A stretch of 64,000 nucleotides of DNA from Austwickia chelonae NBRC 105200 (GCF_000298175.1 NZ_BAGZ01000017.1:124001-188000), one strand, 5' to 3'. Shown: positions 1 through 9,455, counted from the stretch's first letter. Notes: generated from the letters alone by a model not told the origin. Translations and numbers: made by a program.

Positions 1-829
1 ACCACCACCGGCCTTCGATCTTCTCAAAGGTCACGTCCACGGGGGCCTTCCCGGCCTCGACCGGCGGCAGCGATCCCAACCCGACGGTGGACGGTTTCTC
101 GCCGACGAGCTTGCTGGTGCGCCCGGCGGGTTGCAACGGCCCGAACAGGCTGTCCACGCGGGCGGTCATCCGCAGCCGGCGTGCGACGCCGGTGGCCAGC
201 ACTTCGGAGGTGACCACCCGCGCGGAGCGGGCGTCGGGGGAGACTCGGGCGTACCCGGCGAGCGCGGCGCGGACCTCTTTGTCACCGCCAGCCGCGGGCG
301 CACCCTTGGGGGCCGCCTTCTTACTCTTCGCGTCGGCTGCGATGTGGGAATGCCACCACCCGAACAGCACCGCCAACGGTTGCCAGCGCAGCAGCATCCC
401 AGCGTTGTTCACGGTCGCGTTCTGGATCTCCTGGAACGGGATCTCGGCTGCCTTGATCTGGGCCTGGGCCGCGCGCCAGGTCGCGTCCGCGTGCCGGTGC
501 GACAGCCGCGCCGAGGTCGTCAGCAGCTTGCCGTCCTCGGTGACGAACCGTACGAGGGGGAACCCGATCTCTTCGGCCAGGGTTTCCGCGGCGGCCTCCA
601 TCCGGGAGGCCTGGGAGGCCCACGAGTCGATCGTGACTCCCAGCGTGCCGTCGGGCAGGGGGAACTCCCCGGCGATGTCCTTGCGGTCGGCGCGTAGCGT
701 CCCGGCCGGCGGGGTCACTGTCGGCAGCGGGGAGTTGAACGTGGTGCGGATCTGGATACCGGCGGCGTTCGGGTCGGCTGCCCAGGCGGTCAGCTGCTCG
801 ATCACGGCGCGCGAGCTCGAAGTGGTCAT
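1..829 (-). CDS. csb1: CRISPR-associated RAMP protein Csb1/Cas7 (type I-G/I-U), partial at left edge
   Basis: Backbone subunit of the crRNA-guided effector complex of type I-G (old I-U) systems. The ATG at 829 follows TAGGAGCC, a Shine-Dalgarno that overlaps the stop codon of the upstream cas6-like gene, so the two are co-transcribed. I translated about 276 residues before the window ends; the 3' end is missing. Visible family features are SWASQASRMEAAAE near residue 70 and VVTSEVLATGVARRLRMTARVDSLFGPL near residue 215, which match the GSU0053/Csb1 family as I know it. No stop or frameshift was seen in the part present. Csb2 or the adaptation genes, if present, would lie beyond the left edge. 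Confidence 0.72.
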   Translation of the reverse strand, partial: MTTSSSRAVIEQLTAWAADPNAAGIQIRTTFNSPLPTVTPPAGTLRADRKDIAGEFPLPDGTLGVTIDSWASQASRMEAAAETLAEEIGFPLVRFVTEDGKLLTTSARLSHRHADATWRAAQAQIKAAEIPFQEIQNATVNNAGMLLRWQPLAVLFGWWHSHIAADAKSKKAAPKGAPAAGGDKEVRAALAGYARVSPDARSARVVTSEVLATGVARRLRMTARVDSLFGPLQPAGRTSKLVGEKPSTVGLGSLPPVEAGKAPVDVTFEKIEGRWW

Positions 830-839
830 GGAGGGGCTC

Positions 840-1442
840 CTATCGGGTGGTGGGGACGAGCATGCCGAGGCCGTACGCGCGGCCGTGGCCGACGCCGAGG
901 GCCAGGGCGCGGGCGGCCAGGTCGGGGTCGGTGAGGGTGACGGTGGCTGCGAGGTCACGCACCGTGAAGTGGACGACGTCGCGACCGTTGCCGTAGCTCC
1001 GCTGCGGGGACAGGGCGACATCGTGGGCGGCCAGGCCGTGTCGGGCGAGCAGGTCGGTAGCCCACGCGGATGCTTCCGCGTCGGGGACAGCTCGCACCCG
1101 CATCGTGCCGTCAGGCTTCGTAGTGCGGTATTCGGCGGCCAGGACCGCGACCACGCGGGTGCCGTCGACCAAGGGTGGCACCTCGTGCGGGGTGCCGATG
1201 CCTGGCAGAAGGACGTCGCTGCGCAGCCGCAGCCGGATCAGGCGGGGGCTGCCCAGGGGGTCCTGGGGCAGGTCGAGGCGGTACTGGGTGCCGGTGTCGG
1301 CACGGATCGCCCGAGAACGCCCGCCGAGGTCGGGCAGGTAGGTCGCCATGCACCGGTGCGTGCGCTCGGGGTCGGCGACCAGCGACAACCAGTCGCGGGT
1401 CAGCGGCAGGTCGATCACGTGGTCCTGTAGCGGGGTCGTCAT
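840..1442 (-). CDS. Cas6e-like CRISPR RNA endoribonuclease (CasE/Cse3 type)
   Basis: 200-residue protein predicted to cut the precursor crRNA within the repeat hairpin. The C-terminus carries the glycine-rich loop of Cas6 RAMPs (GVGHGRAYGLGMLVP). The N-terminus reads RTHRCMATYLPDLGGRSRA, then a short strand TQYRLD, the layout of type I-E Cas6e proteins. The ATG at 1442 overlaps the upstream TGA (ATGA), so translation is coupled. Cas6e is normally a type I-E protein; here it sits between Csb3-like and Csb1 genes. This fits the array, whose repeats have the type I-E stem. Histidines near residue 25 or in AAHDVALS could be catalytic, but this is inference. A stand-alone Cas5/Cas6-like I-G subunit is the alternative. 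Confidence 0.72.
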   Translation of the reverse strand: MTTPLQDHVIDLPLTRDWLSLVADPERTHRCMATYLPDLGGRSRAIRADTGTQYRLDLPQDPLGSPRLIRLRLRSDVLLPGIGTPHEVPPLVDGTRVVAVLAAEYRTTKPDGTMRVRAVPDAEASAWATDLLARHGLAAHDVALSPQRSYGNGRDVVHFTVRDLAATVTLTDPDLAARALALGVGHGRAYGLGMLVPTTR

Positions 1443-2320
1443 CGGCGCGGCTCCAAGGGTCGGGTGTCGGCGAAGTGCGAGATCTTCGCCCCGCCGCCGA
1501 CAGAGGTCTTCACGGTGGTGTATCGCGCCCAGGACGGTGGTGCGCTCTGCTGTTCGTGCACTGCGACGAGGGAGGCCAATCCCAACGGGACCGGGTTCAG
1601 GGCCCAGGTCAGGCCTGGTCCGCGGCGCCCGTCTCGGTCGATGCCGAGCTGCCCGGCCAGGAAGGTGGTCACCCCGAGGTAGGCCAGGAGTTCCACTGTC
1701 GGGACGGTGATCACATCCTCGGTGCCGTACCGCAGCCGTGGTGTCGTCTCGGCGGTGGTGAACCGCAACGCGATGCCGCTCTTGCGTGGCCTCGGGTAGC
1801 CCCCGGTGAGCAGGACTTCCAGGTCGCGGGCGAGGTCCTCGGTCTGGTCGAGGCGGATCTGTTCGATCGTGTCGGCTTTGCGCCCGGTGGGGGTGGGCCA
1901 CAGGTCGGCCAGCGATTTCCGGGCGTAGCTGCGGCCAGTGACCAGTACCGTCGACGCGGGGGAGACCTGCGGGTCTTCGCTGACCTTGCCGTTGATCCGC
2001 CCGTAGTCGAAGACCCGCAATGCCGCATCGAGTTCCGGGTCTTCCCAGGAGCGGTCCGCCAGTTCGCGGACCACCGACCAGGCCGGGACCGTGGTCTGGA
2101 CGTGTGCCGGGATCGGGAATCCCTCCGGTTTCGTCGCTTCGGCGGTGGACTTCGCCACCACCACCGCCAAGTCCGCGGGAGCGTCTTCGCAGTGCAGCAC
2201 CGGCGTGGTGTCGGTGAAGGAGAGCTCCGCCGGGCCGGGCGCGACCCGCAGTAGACCCACCGCGGCCAGGTAGTGCGCCGGGTTCGAGGCGTCCAATGCC
2301 GCCAACTGGTAGGCGCTCAC
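1439..2320 (-). CDS. Csb3-like CRISPR-associated protein
   Basis: 293 residues. The start is GTG within GTGA, overlapping the cas3 stop by four bases. The N-terminus (ALDASNPAHYLAAVGLLRVA) resembles the opening of Csb3 proteins of type I-U/I-G, which have an xDxxNPxxFxAxxGLLxLA pattern. Later motifs include DYGRINGKVSEDPQVSPAS and GLTWALNPVPLGLASLVAVHEQQ. It is far shorter than Cas8-type or Csx17 large subunits. Given its place in the operon it could serve as a reduced large or accessory subunit of the effector. The family call rests on N-terminal similarity and context; the function is not established from the sequence. Confidence 0.55.
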   Translation of the reverse strand: MSAYQLAALDASNPAHYLAAVGLLRVAPGPAELSFTDTTPVLHCEDAPADLAVVVAKSTAEATKPEGFPIPAHVQTTVPAWSVVRELADRSWEDPELDAALRVFDYGRINGKVSEDPQVSPASTVLVTGRSYARKSLADLWPTPTGRKADTIEQIRLDQTEDLARDLEVLLTGGYPRPRKSGIALRFTTAETTPRLRYGTEDVITVPTVELLAYLGVTTFLAGQLGIDRDGRRGPGLTWALNPVPLGLASLVAVHEQQSAPPSWARYTTVKTSVGGGAKISHFADTRPLEPRR

Positions 2321-5170
2321 CGGGACACCTCCATCACATGCGCCGATGCCGGTCCGGCTGGGTCGTCCGGGACGGGCTTGGGGAGGGCCTCATCGCGGGA
2401 GACCTGCCAGTCCGCCAGCCGTACGATCGTCTCGGCCAGGGCGAGCGTGTATGGCCCGTATCGCTGGTTCAACTCGGCGAACTCCTCTGTCCGGGTCTGC
2501 CACTGCGCACAGTTCGGGTCCTGATATCTCGGGATGGGCACTTCGGCGTGTTCGATCACCGGACCCGGCCCCCGGAAGAACCCGTGATGGGTCAGTACCA
2601 GGTGCCGCACCAGCGCCGGGTCGTGAACGGCGACCTCGCCGGCGCTCACTGCGGCATCGAACAGATCCGCGGAGGCTGCTTCGTGGCGGTACTGCGCCGG
2701 GATCCCGATCATCGCCCGCACCCGAGGCCACCAACGCCGCGGCAGCCGAGATTTCGCCAACACCGAGGGGCGCGACGGGTCCGTCATCGACTTCGCCGAT
2801 CCGTCGAGGTTCGGGTCCGCCACCGACTTCAGCATCCCCGTGTCATCGATGAAGGTCCGCAGTTCGGCTTGGACGATGCCCTCGGCCTTTCCGTCGTCGT
2901 GATGTCTGCCCGCGGCCGCGATGTCCTCGATCACACGCGGGGCCAACCCGATGGCTTGCGCCCAGGCGCGGGCCTGCTCACCGACCGCCTGCTGATGCTC
3001 TGTGAGGAACACCGACCGGTCGGGGACTGTTTCGACTTGGGCGCGGACCCGGCGCAGCTGCACCCACCCGACTCCCATCCCGTCCGCATCCACGAGCTCT
3101 TCGGCGGTGAACGTCGGCGCCAGCTCCTCCGGTGCGCCGCCTCCGGTGATATATCCCGCCGCCGCGTCGACATCGCCGCTGCGGGCCAGCCCCTTCAACG
3201 TGCTCAGGTCGGCGGGGGAGAGGCCACTTTCCGGCAGGGCCTGGCCGTCCTCGAGGAAGGCCGTCTCGTGGCCGGGACGGGGCGTCAATCCGAACGGTCG
3301 CGTCGTCGCTGGTCGGATGGAGATCAGGTCGGCGCCGGCTTCGGTCAGCCCGAACGCGTTCTCGATGGGGGCGCTGACCAGCAGCCAGCCTGGGCGCAGA
3401 TCCTCTCGGGTCGGGGCCAGATTGACCGGTTCGATCCCGGCCGGGTCGAGCAGCACCATTCGCCGTTTCGCCTTACTCGCCTTCACCAGTAGGTCGGCTG
3501 CCGCGGGGAGGGGAACGGTCCAGATCTCCCCTGGAAGCGGGGGGCACGACGCAAGGTGCTTCGCGACCGCGGTGTCGTCGACCAGGTCGATCAAGGCGTC
3601 CCGGAATGCGACCTGGACTTCGGCGGCCTGCTCCTGCGGGGCCCGCAGCCAGCGGCCTACTGCCACTTCGTGGGGGGATCCGGCTGTCGCGACATACGAC
3701 TCGAAGTCGTGCCGGGTCAACACTGCGACCTCGGGGACCGGCGGGTCCCACCCGGCTTCGCCTTCCCCGGCCGGGGGTGAGATGAGCAGGTCGCTCAATT
3801 CACCCATCGTGCTTGGAGCGTGCTCGACCAGCGCGGCCGCCAAGGCAGCCCCCGCGGAGCCGTACACCGGCTCCGGGCCGTTCGCGCCGACGACCAGCGT
3901 GACCGTGCAGTCCTTCCGGTCCCCGACTCGATTCCCTCGCCCCAACCGTTGGATCAATGCTTCCCGACTGCACACCGCACTGACGACGTCATCGGCGTCG
4001 AGGTCGGCGCCGACCTCGAGTGCTTGGTTCGTCACCAACACCACTGCGGGGGCGCTTGCCCGGTCCGGGTGGCCTGTGCGGTAGCGGGCCAACGCGCCCA
4101 GCCAGTCCGCCCGGGCGTATTCCGGCATCCCGCCGATCACTGCGATGACTTGCGCGCCGGCCTGCTTCACTGCTGTGGACCGGCCCAGTGCGGTCGCGAG
4201 GCTCTTCACCGTGGCCGCGGTGTTGGCGTACACCAACGTCAACCGGCCTGCCCGGACGGGCACCGATCCCGCGTATTTCGCCAGCGCCGCGTCCGAGGTC
4301 TTGCCTTCCCCGCAGACCACCTGCACAGTCGTTGCGCGGCGCTGCTCCTGTTTGTCTCGCAGCTCGGGCCGTGCCGCGAACTCGGCGTCGAAGTCGAATG
4401 GTGCACTGCCGCCGCGCGGGGTCGCGGTCATTTCCACTACCTGCCGTGGCGGGACCGTGCCGGCGAACCACGTCTCCTCGAGCGCCTGCCGGTCCAGAAC
4501 TCGCAATGTCGTCAAGGCCTGCGCCGCGATGTGTGCCTCATCCAGGATGAAGAGGCAGTCTGTGCCGACCAGGGCCGCTTCGATCGCGCGCCGGTTTGGT
4601 GCCACCCCGTACCCGCGCCACAACAACCGCGACATCACCAGGTCGATCGTGCCGAGAATGATCGCCGGGCCAGCAGGGACCCGAATGTTCTCCGGCCGCT
4701 CGGGCATCCCGCCCCGCAACTGCCGGACCTCGACGGCCGACCCGCTCCCCGACAGGCCTGCCAGGACGTCGCTCACGGCCGCGATCGCCTCCGAGCCTGG
4801 CCCGGACGGCACCGATCCCTCTGCCGTGGTCGCTTCGAGGGTGTCCTTGATCCGCTGCGCCGTCGTGTACGTGTGGTCGACCACGGCTCGCCGGTCGACC
4901 ACCACCACGTACCGCATCGGCACCTTCCGGACTGTGCCCGGCTCCCGCGTCACCCGTTCGAGATCTACCGCCAATGCCCACAGCCACGCCACCATCAGCG
5001 ACGTCTTGCCGTACCCGGTGGGCACCACCACCTGCTCTAACGGCTCCCCAGCTACCAACTCGGCAGCCGCAGCCTCCTGCCACACATAGGGAACGTGCCC
5101 TGTCACCGCCTTGAAGAACACTGCGAACGAGGGCAAACCGCCAGGCACATCATCCGACCTTGTTGTCACG
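2317..5170 (-). CDS. cas3: Type I-G (I-U) Cas3 helicase with C-terminal HD nuclease domain
   Basis: Helicase-nuclease that degrades target DNA after recruitment by the effector complex. Starting from the GTG at 5170 it has 950 residues. Helicase motifs in order are VVPTGYGKTSL (Walker A, near residue 50), FILDEAHIA (DEAH box), EMTATPR (motif III), ALEVGADLDADDVVS and QRLGRGNRVGD (motif VI). The HD domain is C-terminal: GRHHDDGKAEG near residue 750, then RHEAASA, LTHHG and LADW. This domain order is the type I-G arrangement; I-E Cas3 has HD first. A TTG at 5220 would add 17 residues; the GTG was chosen because TTRSDDVPGGLPSFAVFF looks like the true N-terminus and GGTCGGGG precedes it. First gene of the cas operon. 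Confidence 0.85.
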
Positions 5171-5283
5171 ACCCCGACCGTAATCGCGCCCACCGACAAC
5201 ACAATGCGCGCCCGAGACAACGCCCCCTGGTAAGCTCATGCTGAAACACTTCACCGTCGCTGTATCACTGCAGGTCGGGAAGA
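5171..5283 (+). promoter_or_regulatory. CRISPR leader and divergent cas3/array intergenic region
   Basis: This 113-base stretch separates the cas3 start from the first repeat. It should carry the array promoter on the plus strand and the cas operon promoter on the minus strand. The degenerate repeat lies at the far end of the array, which places the leader here. It is less GC-rich than its surroundings. I see no clear -35/-10 pair. Confidence 0.5.
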
Positions 5284-6290
5284 GTCCTCCCCGCATACGC
5301 GGGGGTCGAGGATCGGGCCCCGGTGGAGTCCGACCGTGGCTCGAGTCCTCCCCGCATACGCGGGGGTCGAGGTCCAGGGCAGCAGTCGCGGCGGCCGCGT
5401 CATCGGTCCTCCCCGCATACGCGGGGGTCGAGGCCCTGGTACGCCCTGCTCATCCCGAATCCCCGAGTCCTCCCCGCATACGCGGGGGTCGAGGGTCTTC
5501 GGCGACGACTTCAGGCGGTACGGCGCCGTCCTCCCCGCATACGCGGGGGTCGAGGGGGCGACCCGGGCAGCGGCGGCGGCGGGTCTACGTCCTCCCCGCA
5601 TACGCGGGGGTCGAGGCCTGAAGCGCGCCTCCTGGATTGAGTGGTCGGCGTCCTCCCCGCATACGCGGGGGTCGAGGTTGGCCCCGTCATCCAAAGCGAT
5701 GCTCGACCTGGTCCTCCCCGCATACGCGGGGGTCGAGGCCCGACGACGCTCCCTAACGGCGGTCACGGGTTGTCCTCCCCGCATACGCGGGGGTCGAGGA
5801 GATCAAGATAATTCGCGCTCGCTTCGCTTGTCGTCCTCCCCGCATACGCGGGGGTCGAGGCCCCCAAGCCGGTGCCGGTCACCTGACCGCGAGGTCCTCC
5901 CCGCATACGCGGGGGTCGAGGACCGAGATCGACGCGGTCCTCGAGGCGCAGGCGTCCTCCCCGCATACGCGGGGGTCGAGGTGCCATCGCGACGATGGCA
6001 CTGACCACGGCCACGTCCTCCCCGCATACGCGGGGGTCGAGGGGTCATCCCGATCGATAAAATCGCCTAGGAGCCGTCCTCCCCGCATACGCGGGGGTCG
6101 AGGCCTCTGCTTACAACGACCCGAACGACCTTCGGGGTCCTCCCCGCATACGCGGGGGTCGAGGGAACGCCAACTCAGGGTGGGCGCAGGATCCGGTGTC
6201 CTCCCCGCATACGCGGGGGTCGAGGGTCGAATCCGAGTTCGCAGCTCGGACCCAGGTCGTCCTCCCCGCATACGACGCGGGGGTTGCTGG
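5284..6290 (+). CRISPR. CRISPR array, 17 repeats of 28 bp, 16 spacers
   Basis: Repeat starts are 5284, 5345, 5406, 5467, 5528, 5589, 5650, 5711, 5772, 5833, 5894, 5954, 6015, 6076, 6137, 6198 and 6259. The repeat begins GTCCTCCCCGCATACG and ends CGGGGGTCGAGG; the core CCCCGC/GCGGGG forms the hairpin typical of type I-E repeats. The period is 61 bases (33-nt spacers) except for one 60-base step at 5894-5954 (32 nt). The first 16 repeats look identical. The last (6259-6290) has an AC insertion after CATACG and a diverged 3' end (GGGGGTTGCTGG), marking the leader-distal end. All spacers differ from one another as far as I can see. Transcription is inferred as left to right. Confidence 0.97.
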
Positions 6291-7317
6291 TGATGCACCA
6301 GCATCGACCACGAGAACCCGCTGCGGGGAAGGCATTACAGCATCTCGCTCTTCGGGTGCGACCGCGCTCCAGGGGACCTGACGGTCTGCAATTTCCTGGG
6401 ACAGGGCCGCTCGGGCACACCGGCGATCCTGTCCCAGGAGCGAAGCCGCCACCGACCACACTCCCGACCTGGTGGCTTCCGATGAACCGTCCCAGCCGGT
6501 GCACGTCACCTGCCGTTGCCGGCGTCCCGCAGCTGAACAAGCAGCCGAGGCCAGTTCGTCGCTCATCGCCAGCATCGTCACCGTGACCGCAGCGCCCATC
6601 AGCGCCTGGGCTGCCCGAAGCACCATCGCAACAAAGAAAACCAACGAACTAGAGAGGAAGCGATCTGTGACAGCCCGCCGTTCACCAACAGCAGACAAGC
6701 CGCGCCAGGGGCCGTGAATTCCTCGTTCTGCCCTTGTCCTTGCCCGCAGGTAGGGCGGAGGATGCAAAGGAAGGAGCTGAACGTCATTCAAAGCTCTTCC
6801 TGAAGAGTGCTGCACGCCGGACGAGCCATCAGTCACGACATACCTCCAGTAGGGAGTGGCAGTGAAACGTCAGGACGTTTGGGCGTTCTCGTCGGCGGGC
6901 TGACCTGGAACATCGTGGAAAAGCCGGACACACGCGAACCGGAAACCCACACCGACGCCCCAGACCCGACTCGCTACACCTCCTGACCTGCAGCAAGCAG
7001 TGCAGCGACAAGATCGCGCACCTCACCAGGGATCCAGTAATGCTGCGTCCGTGAGGACGTTTCGCCGAGGCCGGTATCGAGGTCACCCGCTCGTACGATC
7101 GCGCCGAACTCGAGCAGATGGTCGATTCCCTGGCCGTCGACCAGCTGCCGACAGGTATGACCGTCGCCGACGCCATCGAGGCGCTCGACGGGGCCTTCGC
7201 CAGCGCCTTCATCCGCGCCACCAAACCGGCGAGGTGAGTGGGTACGTCCCCGGCCGAGACGGCGACGTGCCTCGCGGAGCGCCGTCGGCAGGGCGGGGAG
7301 GTGACGTGGTGTCAGGC
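6291..7317. other. Gene-poor stretch after the CRISPR array
   Basis: About 1 kb in which I find no gene I can support. Open frames exist on both strands, but none has a Shine-Dalgarno, a recognisable domain and consistent codon bias together. Pieces that read as coding remnants are present near 6900-6990 (plus-strand phrase GLTWNIVEKPDTREPETHTD, then stop) and 7054-7237 (listed separately). The stretch looks like decayed accessory DNA flanking the array. Confidence 0.5.
7054..7237 (+). pseudogene. Coding remnant, 3' end of an unknown gene
   Basis: The plus-strand frame reads FAEAGIEVTRSYDRAELEQMVDSLAVDQLPTGMTVADAIEALDGAFASAFIRATKPAR and ends in TGA at 7235-7237. It has the amino acid balance of a genuine C-terminus. 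The frame is closed by TGA at about 7051 and has no start codon with a ribosome binding site. I do not recognise the family. It is most likely the tail of a gene whose 5' part was lost. Confidence 0.35.
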
Positions 7318-7548
7318 TTAGTCAGAGCCCAGCCGGGGGAAGGGCGTGGTCGAGAAGACCACCTCGACCGGCACCTCGAAATAGGCGGCGATCCGTAGAG
7401 CAAGGTGCAGCGACGGGGAATACTCTCCGCGCTCCAGATAGCCAACGGTCTGATAGTGCACGCCCAACGCGGTGGCAAGATCCCGTCGGGACACTCTGCG
7501 CTCGGCCCGCAGCATCGCTATCCGGTTGTGAACCCGTTCCTCGGCCAC
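7318..7548 (-). CDS. XRE-family (YozG-like) transcriptional regulator
   Basis: 76-residue helix-turn-helix protein: RIAMLRAERRVSRRDLATALGVHYQTVGYLERGEYSPSLHLALRIAAYFEVPVEVVF, a complete Cro/CI-type domain with almost nothing else. The start is GTG at 7548, two bases after the stop of the ABC permease gene, so it is the third gene of that operon. Small single-domain XRE regulators of this type commonly accompany ABC-2 exporters or membrane proteins. It is likely to regulate this operon, which is inference. Confidence 0.85.
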   Translation of the reverse strand: MAEERVHNRIAMLRAERRVSRRDLATALGVHYQTVGYLERGEYSPSLHLALRIAAYFEVPVEVVFSTTPFPRLGSD

Positions 7549-7550
7549 GA

Positions 7551-8465
7551 TCAGTACCCCTGCGACATGACGCGGTCACGAGCAGCTGCCACGCGTGACC
7601 CGGACTGCCGACGGGTCAATCGCCGCAGCGCCATCGGGGCCAATATGAACCCGATCACGGTCCAGCTCGCCAGGACCAGAACTGTCAGCCCCAGGTTCCA
7701 CGAGCCGCCCACTTCGAGAGCTACGGCCTCCGGGGGAAGCATCGCCGAGCGGTAGCCGAGCCCGATCCAGTACGTCGGCAGCACTTGCCCGAGGTATTGC
7801 AGCCACGTGGGCAGTGCAGCGATGGGATAGAAGATGCCGCTGATCACCAAGTTGGCGTAGACCGCCATGAGGGCGATCCCTAGTAGGGACACGTCTTTGA
7901 TCCAGGCGCCCAGGACAGCGCCCCAGGACACGCACGAGCTCAGAGCCAACAGGCTCACCCAGGTGATCGTCCACCATGCTCCGGCAGACGTGGGAGCGAT
8001 CGAGGGGACGAGCAGCGAAGCGAGGACCAGGGTCAACATCATCGGCACCAATGTGGTGCCGATGGTGATCAACAAGGTGCCCAACAGGTGACTGGGCATT
8101 CCGCCGGGGACCGCCTTGGCCCGCAGCAGGGTGCCGTCCTCCTGCTCATTCATCAAGACGCAGGCGGGTGTCACCAGCGCACCGAAGATCATGCTCATGG
8201 CCAGCAGACCAGAAATCCCCATCTGGGTCACGCTGACGGCGCTGCCCCTCACCTCGATGTCGCGCAGGAACCACAGCACCAGCAAGCCGGTGATGGGGAT
8301 GTACAGCCAGGTCATGACCTGCCGGGAGCAGAACTGAATGCGCAGCTCGACGCCTGCGTGCCGGAAAGCACCCCGTACGATCGCGCCGCGGACCGTACCG
8401 CCAGGCACCTGCATCGACGGGGTAGGGGCGTATCCACCGGGAGTGGCGCTGTTCACGGTATTCAT
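7551..8465 (-). CDS. ABC-2 type transporter permease
   Basis: 304-residue integral membrane protein with about six hydrophobic segments: residues near 52-68 (MTWLYIPITGLLVLWFL), a run from 84, LLGTLLITIGTTLVPMMLTLVLASLL, TITWVSLLALSSCVSW, IALMAVYANLVISGIFYPIAALP, and a C-terminal TVLVLASWTVIGFILAP. The cytoplasmic N-terminus is about 45 residues. The start ATG overlaps the stop of the ATPase gene (ATGA). Together with that ATPase it would form an exporter of the drug/antibiotic type; the substrate is unknown. Confidence 0.85.
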   Translation of the reverse strand: MNTVNSATPGGYAPTPSMQVPGGTVRGAIVRGAFRHAGVELRIQFCSRQVMTWLYIPITGLLVLWFLRDIEVRGSAVSVTQMGISGLLAMSMIFGALVTPACVLMNEQEDGTLLRAKAVPGGMPSHLLGTLLITIGTTLVPMMLTLVLASLLVPSIAPTSAGAWWTITWVSLLALSSCVSWGAVLGAWIKDVSLLGIALMAVYANLVISGIFYPIAALPTWLQYLGQVLPTYWIGLGYRSAMLPPEAVALEVGGSWNLGLTVLVLASWTVIGFILAPMALRRLTRRQSGSRVAAARDRVMSQGY

Positions 8466-9445
8466 CGGGCAGCCTTCTCGATCGTGACGTCCTTGGTTCC
8501 GAACGCGGGTGCGAGGCGTGGCCCGAGTCTGCCTGTCACGTCCTCGACCTCTTCCTTCCTGCCGTATTCGGCGACGAGGCTGAGGTAGGCGTCTTCCAGC
8601 GTGGCGCGGCGTACTTCCAGATCGGTCACCGGCCCCTCCGCCAGCACCTGGGAGAGGTACGCGCAGGAATGTACGGTGGTCTCCCCGTCCCGGGACCAGC
8701 GCACCTCGGCCATCTCCGAGGCCTGCCGACGCAACGCATCGGGGCTGCCCTCGGCCACGATCCGGCCGCCGAGGAGCACCAGGATGCGATCGGCAAGTTT
8801 CTCGGCCTCGTCCAGATCATGGGTGGTGAGCAGGACCGTCACGTCCGTGTCGGAGAGTTCGTGGATCAGGTCGTGGAAGTCGCGCCGTGCCTGGGGGTCG
8901 AATCCGGCGGTCGGCTCGTCCAGGAACAGGACCTCGGGCCGGCCGACCAGGCCCACCGCGACATCGAGGCGGCGTCGCTGCCCACCGGAGAGGTTCTGCA
9001 CCTTGTGGAGCGCTTTGTCGGCCAAGCCCACCCGGGACAGCAGGTCGTCGACATCCCACGGCCGGGGACATCCAGTCGTGGAGTAGGGCCGGAAGTGTTC
9101 ACCGAGATGGGCCACGAGTTCACGTACCCGCCACCTCGGGTGATCACGCCAGGACTGCAACACCATGCCGATCCGTGCCCGCCAGGCGTCATCGGCGTGT
9201 GCCGGCTCCTGGCCGAGCACCCGGACATGACCGCCGGACGGGACCCGGAAGCCCTCGAGGATCTCGATGGTGGTGGTCTTCCCAGCGCCATTGGGGCCGA
9301 GCAGCGCCACCACCTCACCCCGCCGGAGCTGGAGGTCGGTGCCGCGCAACACCTCCAGCGCGCCGTACGACATCCGCAGCTCCCGGACATCGACCACGGC
9401 GTCGACGCGACCTACAGCAGCAGTGTCATCAGCTGTCTTACCCAT
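8462..9445 (-). CDS. ABC transporter ATP-binding protein (DrrA/CcmA type)
   Basis: Energises the downstream ABC-2 permease. From the ATG at 9445 it has 327 residues. Walker A GPNGAGKTT is at about residue 50, Q-loop GMVLQSW, signature LSGGQRRRLDVAVGL, Walker B VLFLDEPTAGFDP and switch histidine LLTTHD. The C-terminal region (about 100 residues) matches the regulatory tail of drug-export ATPases. A TTG 30 bases further upstream would also be in frame, but it lies inside a palindrome that looks like the operator, so the ATG is preferred. First gene of a three-gene operon (ATPase, permease, XRE regulator). Confidence 0.88.
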   Translation of the reverse strand: MGKTADDTAAVGRVDAVVDVRELRMSYGALEVLRGTDLQLRRGEVVALLGPNGAGKTTTIEILEGFRVPSGGHVRVLGQEPAHADDAWRARIGMVLQSWRDHPRWRVRELVAHLGEHFRPYSTTGCPRPWDVDDLLSRVGLADKALHKVQNLSGGQRRRLDVAVGLVGRPEVLFLDEPTAGFDPQARRDFHDLIHELSDTDVTVLLTTHDLDEAEKLADRILVLLGGRIVAEGSPDALRRQASEMAEVRWSRDGETTVHSCAYLSQVLAEGPVTDLEVRRATLEDAYLSLVAEYGRKEEVEDVTGRLGPRLAPAFGTKDVTIEKAAR

Positions 9446-9455
9446 AGGAGAGAAT

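Noticed and set aside
87-1430. 447-residue plus-strand frame at the left edge
   Set aside because: It is antisense to csb1 and the cas6e-like gene, which overlap in a proper operon with ribosome binding sites and family motifs.
5238-6304. Several open frames running through the CRISPR array
   Set aside because: They consist of translated repeats (VLPAYAGVE, DPRVCGED and similar) and are not genes.
6472-6717. 81-residue frame with a possible membrane segment (SLIASIVTVTAAPISAWAA)
   Set aside because: GTG start without a Shine-Dalgarno, Arg/Ser/Pro-rich ends and overlapping frames on both strands; cannot be told from chance.
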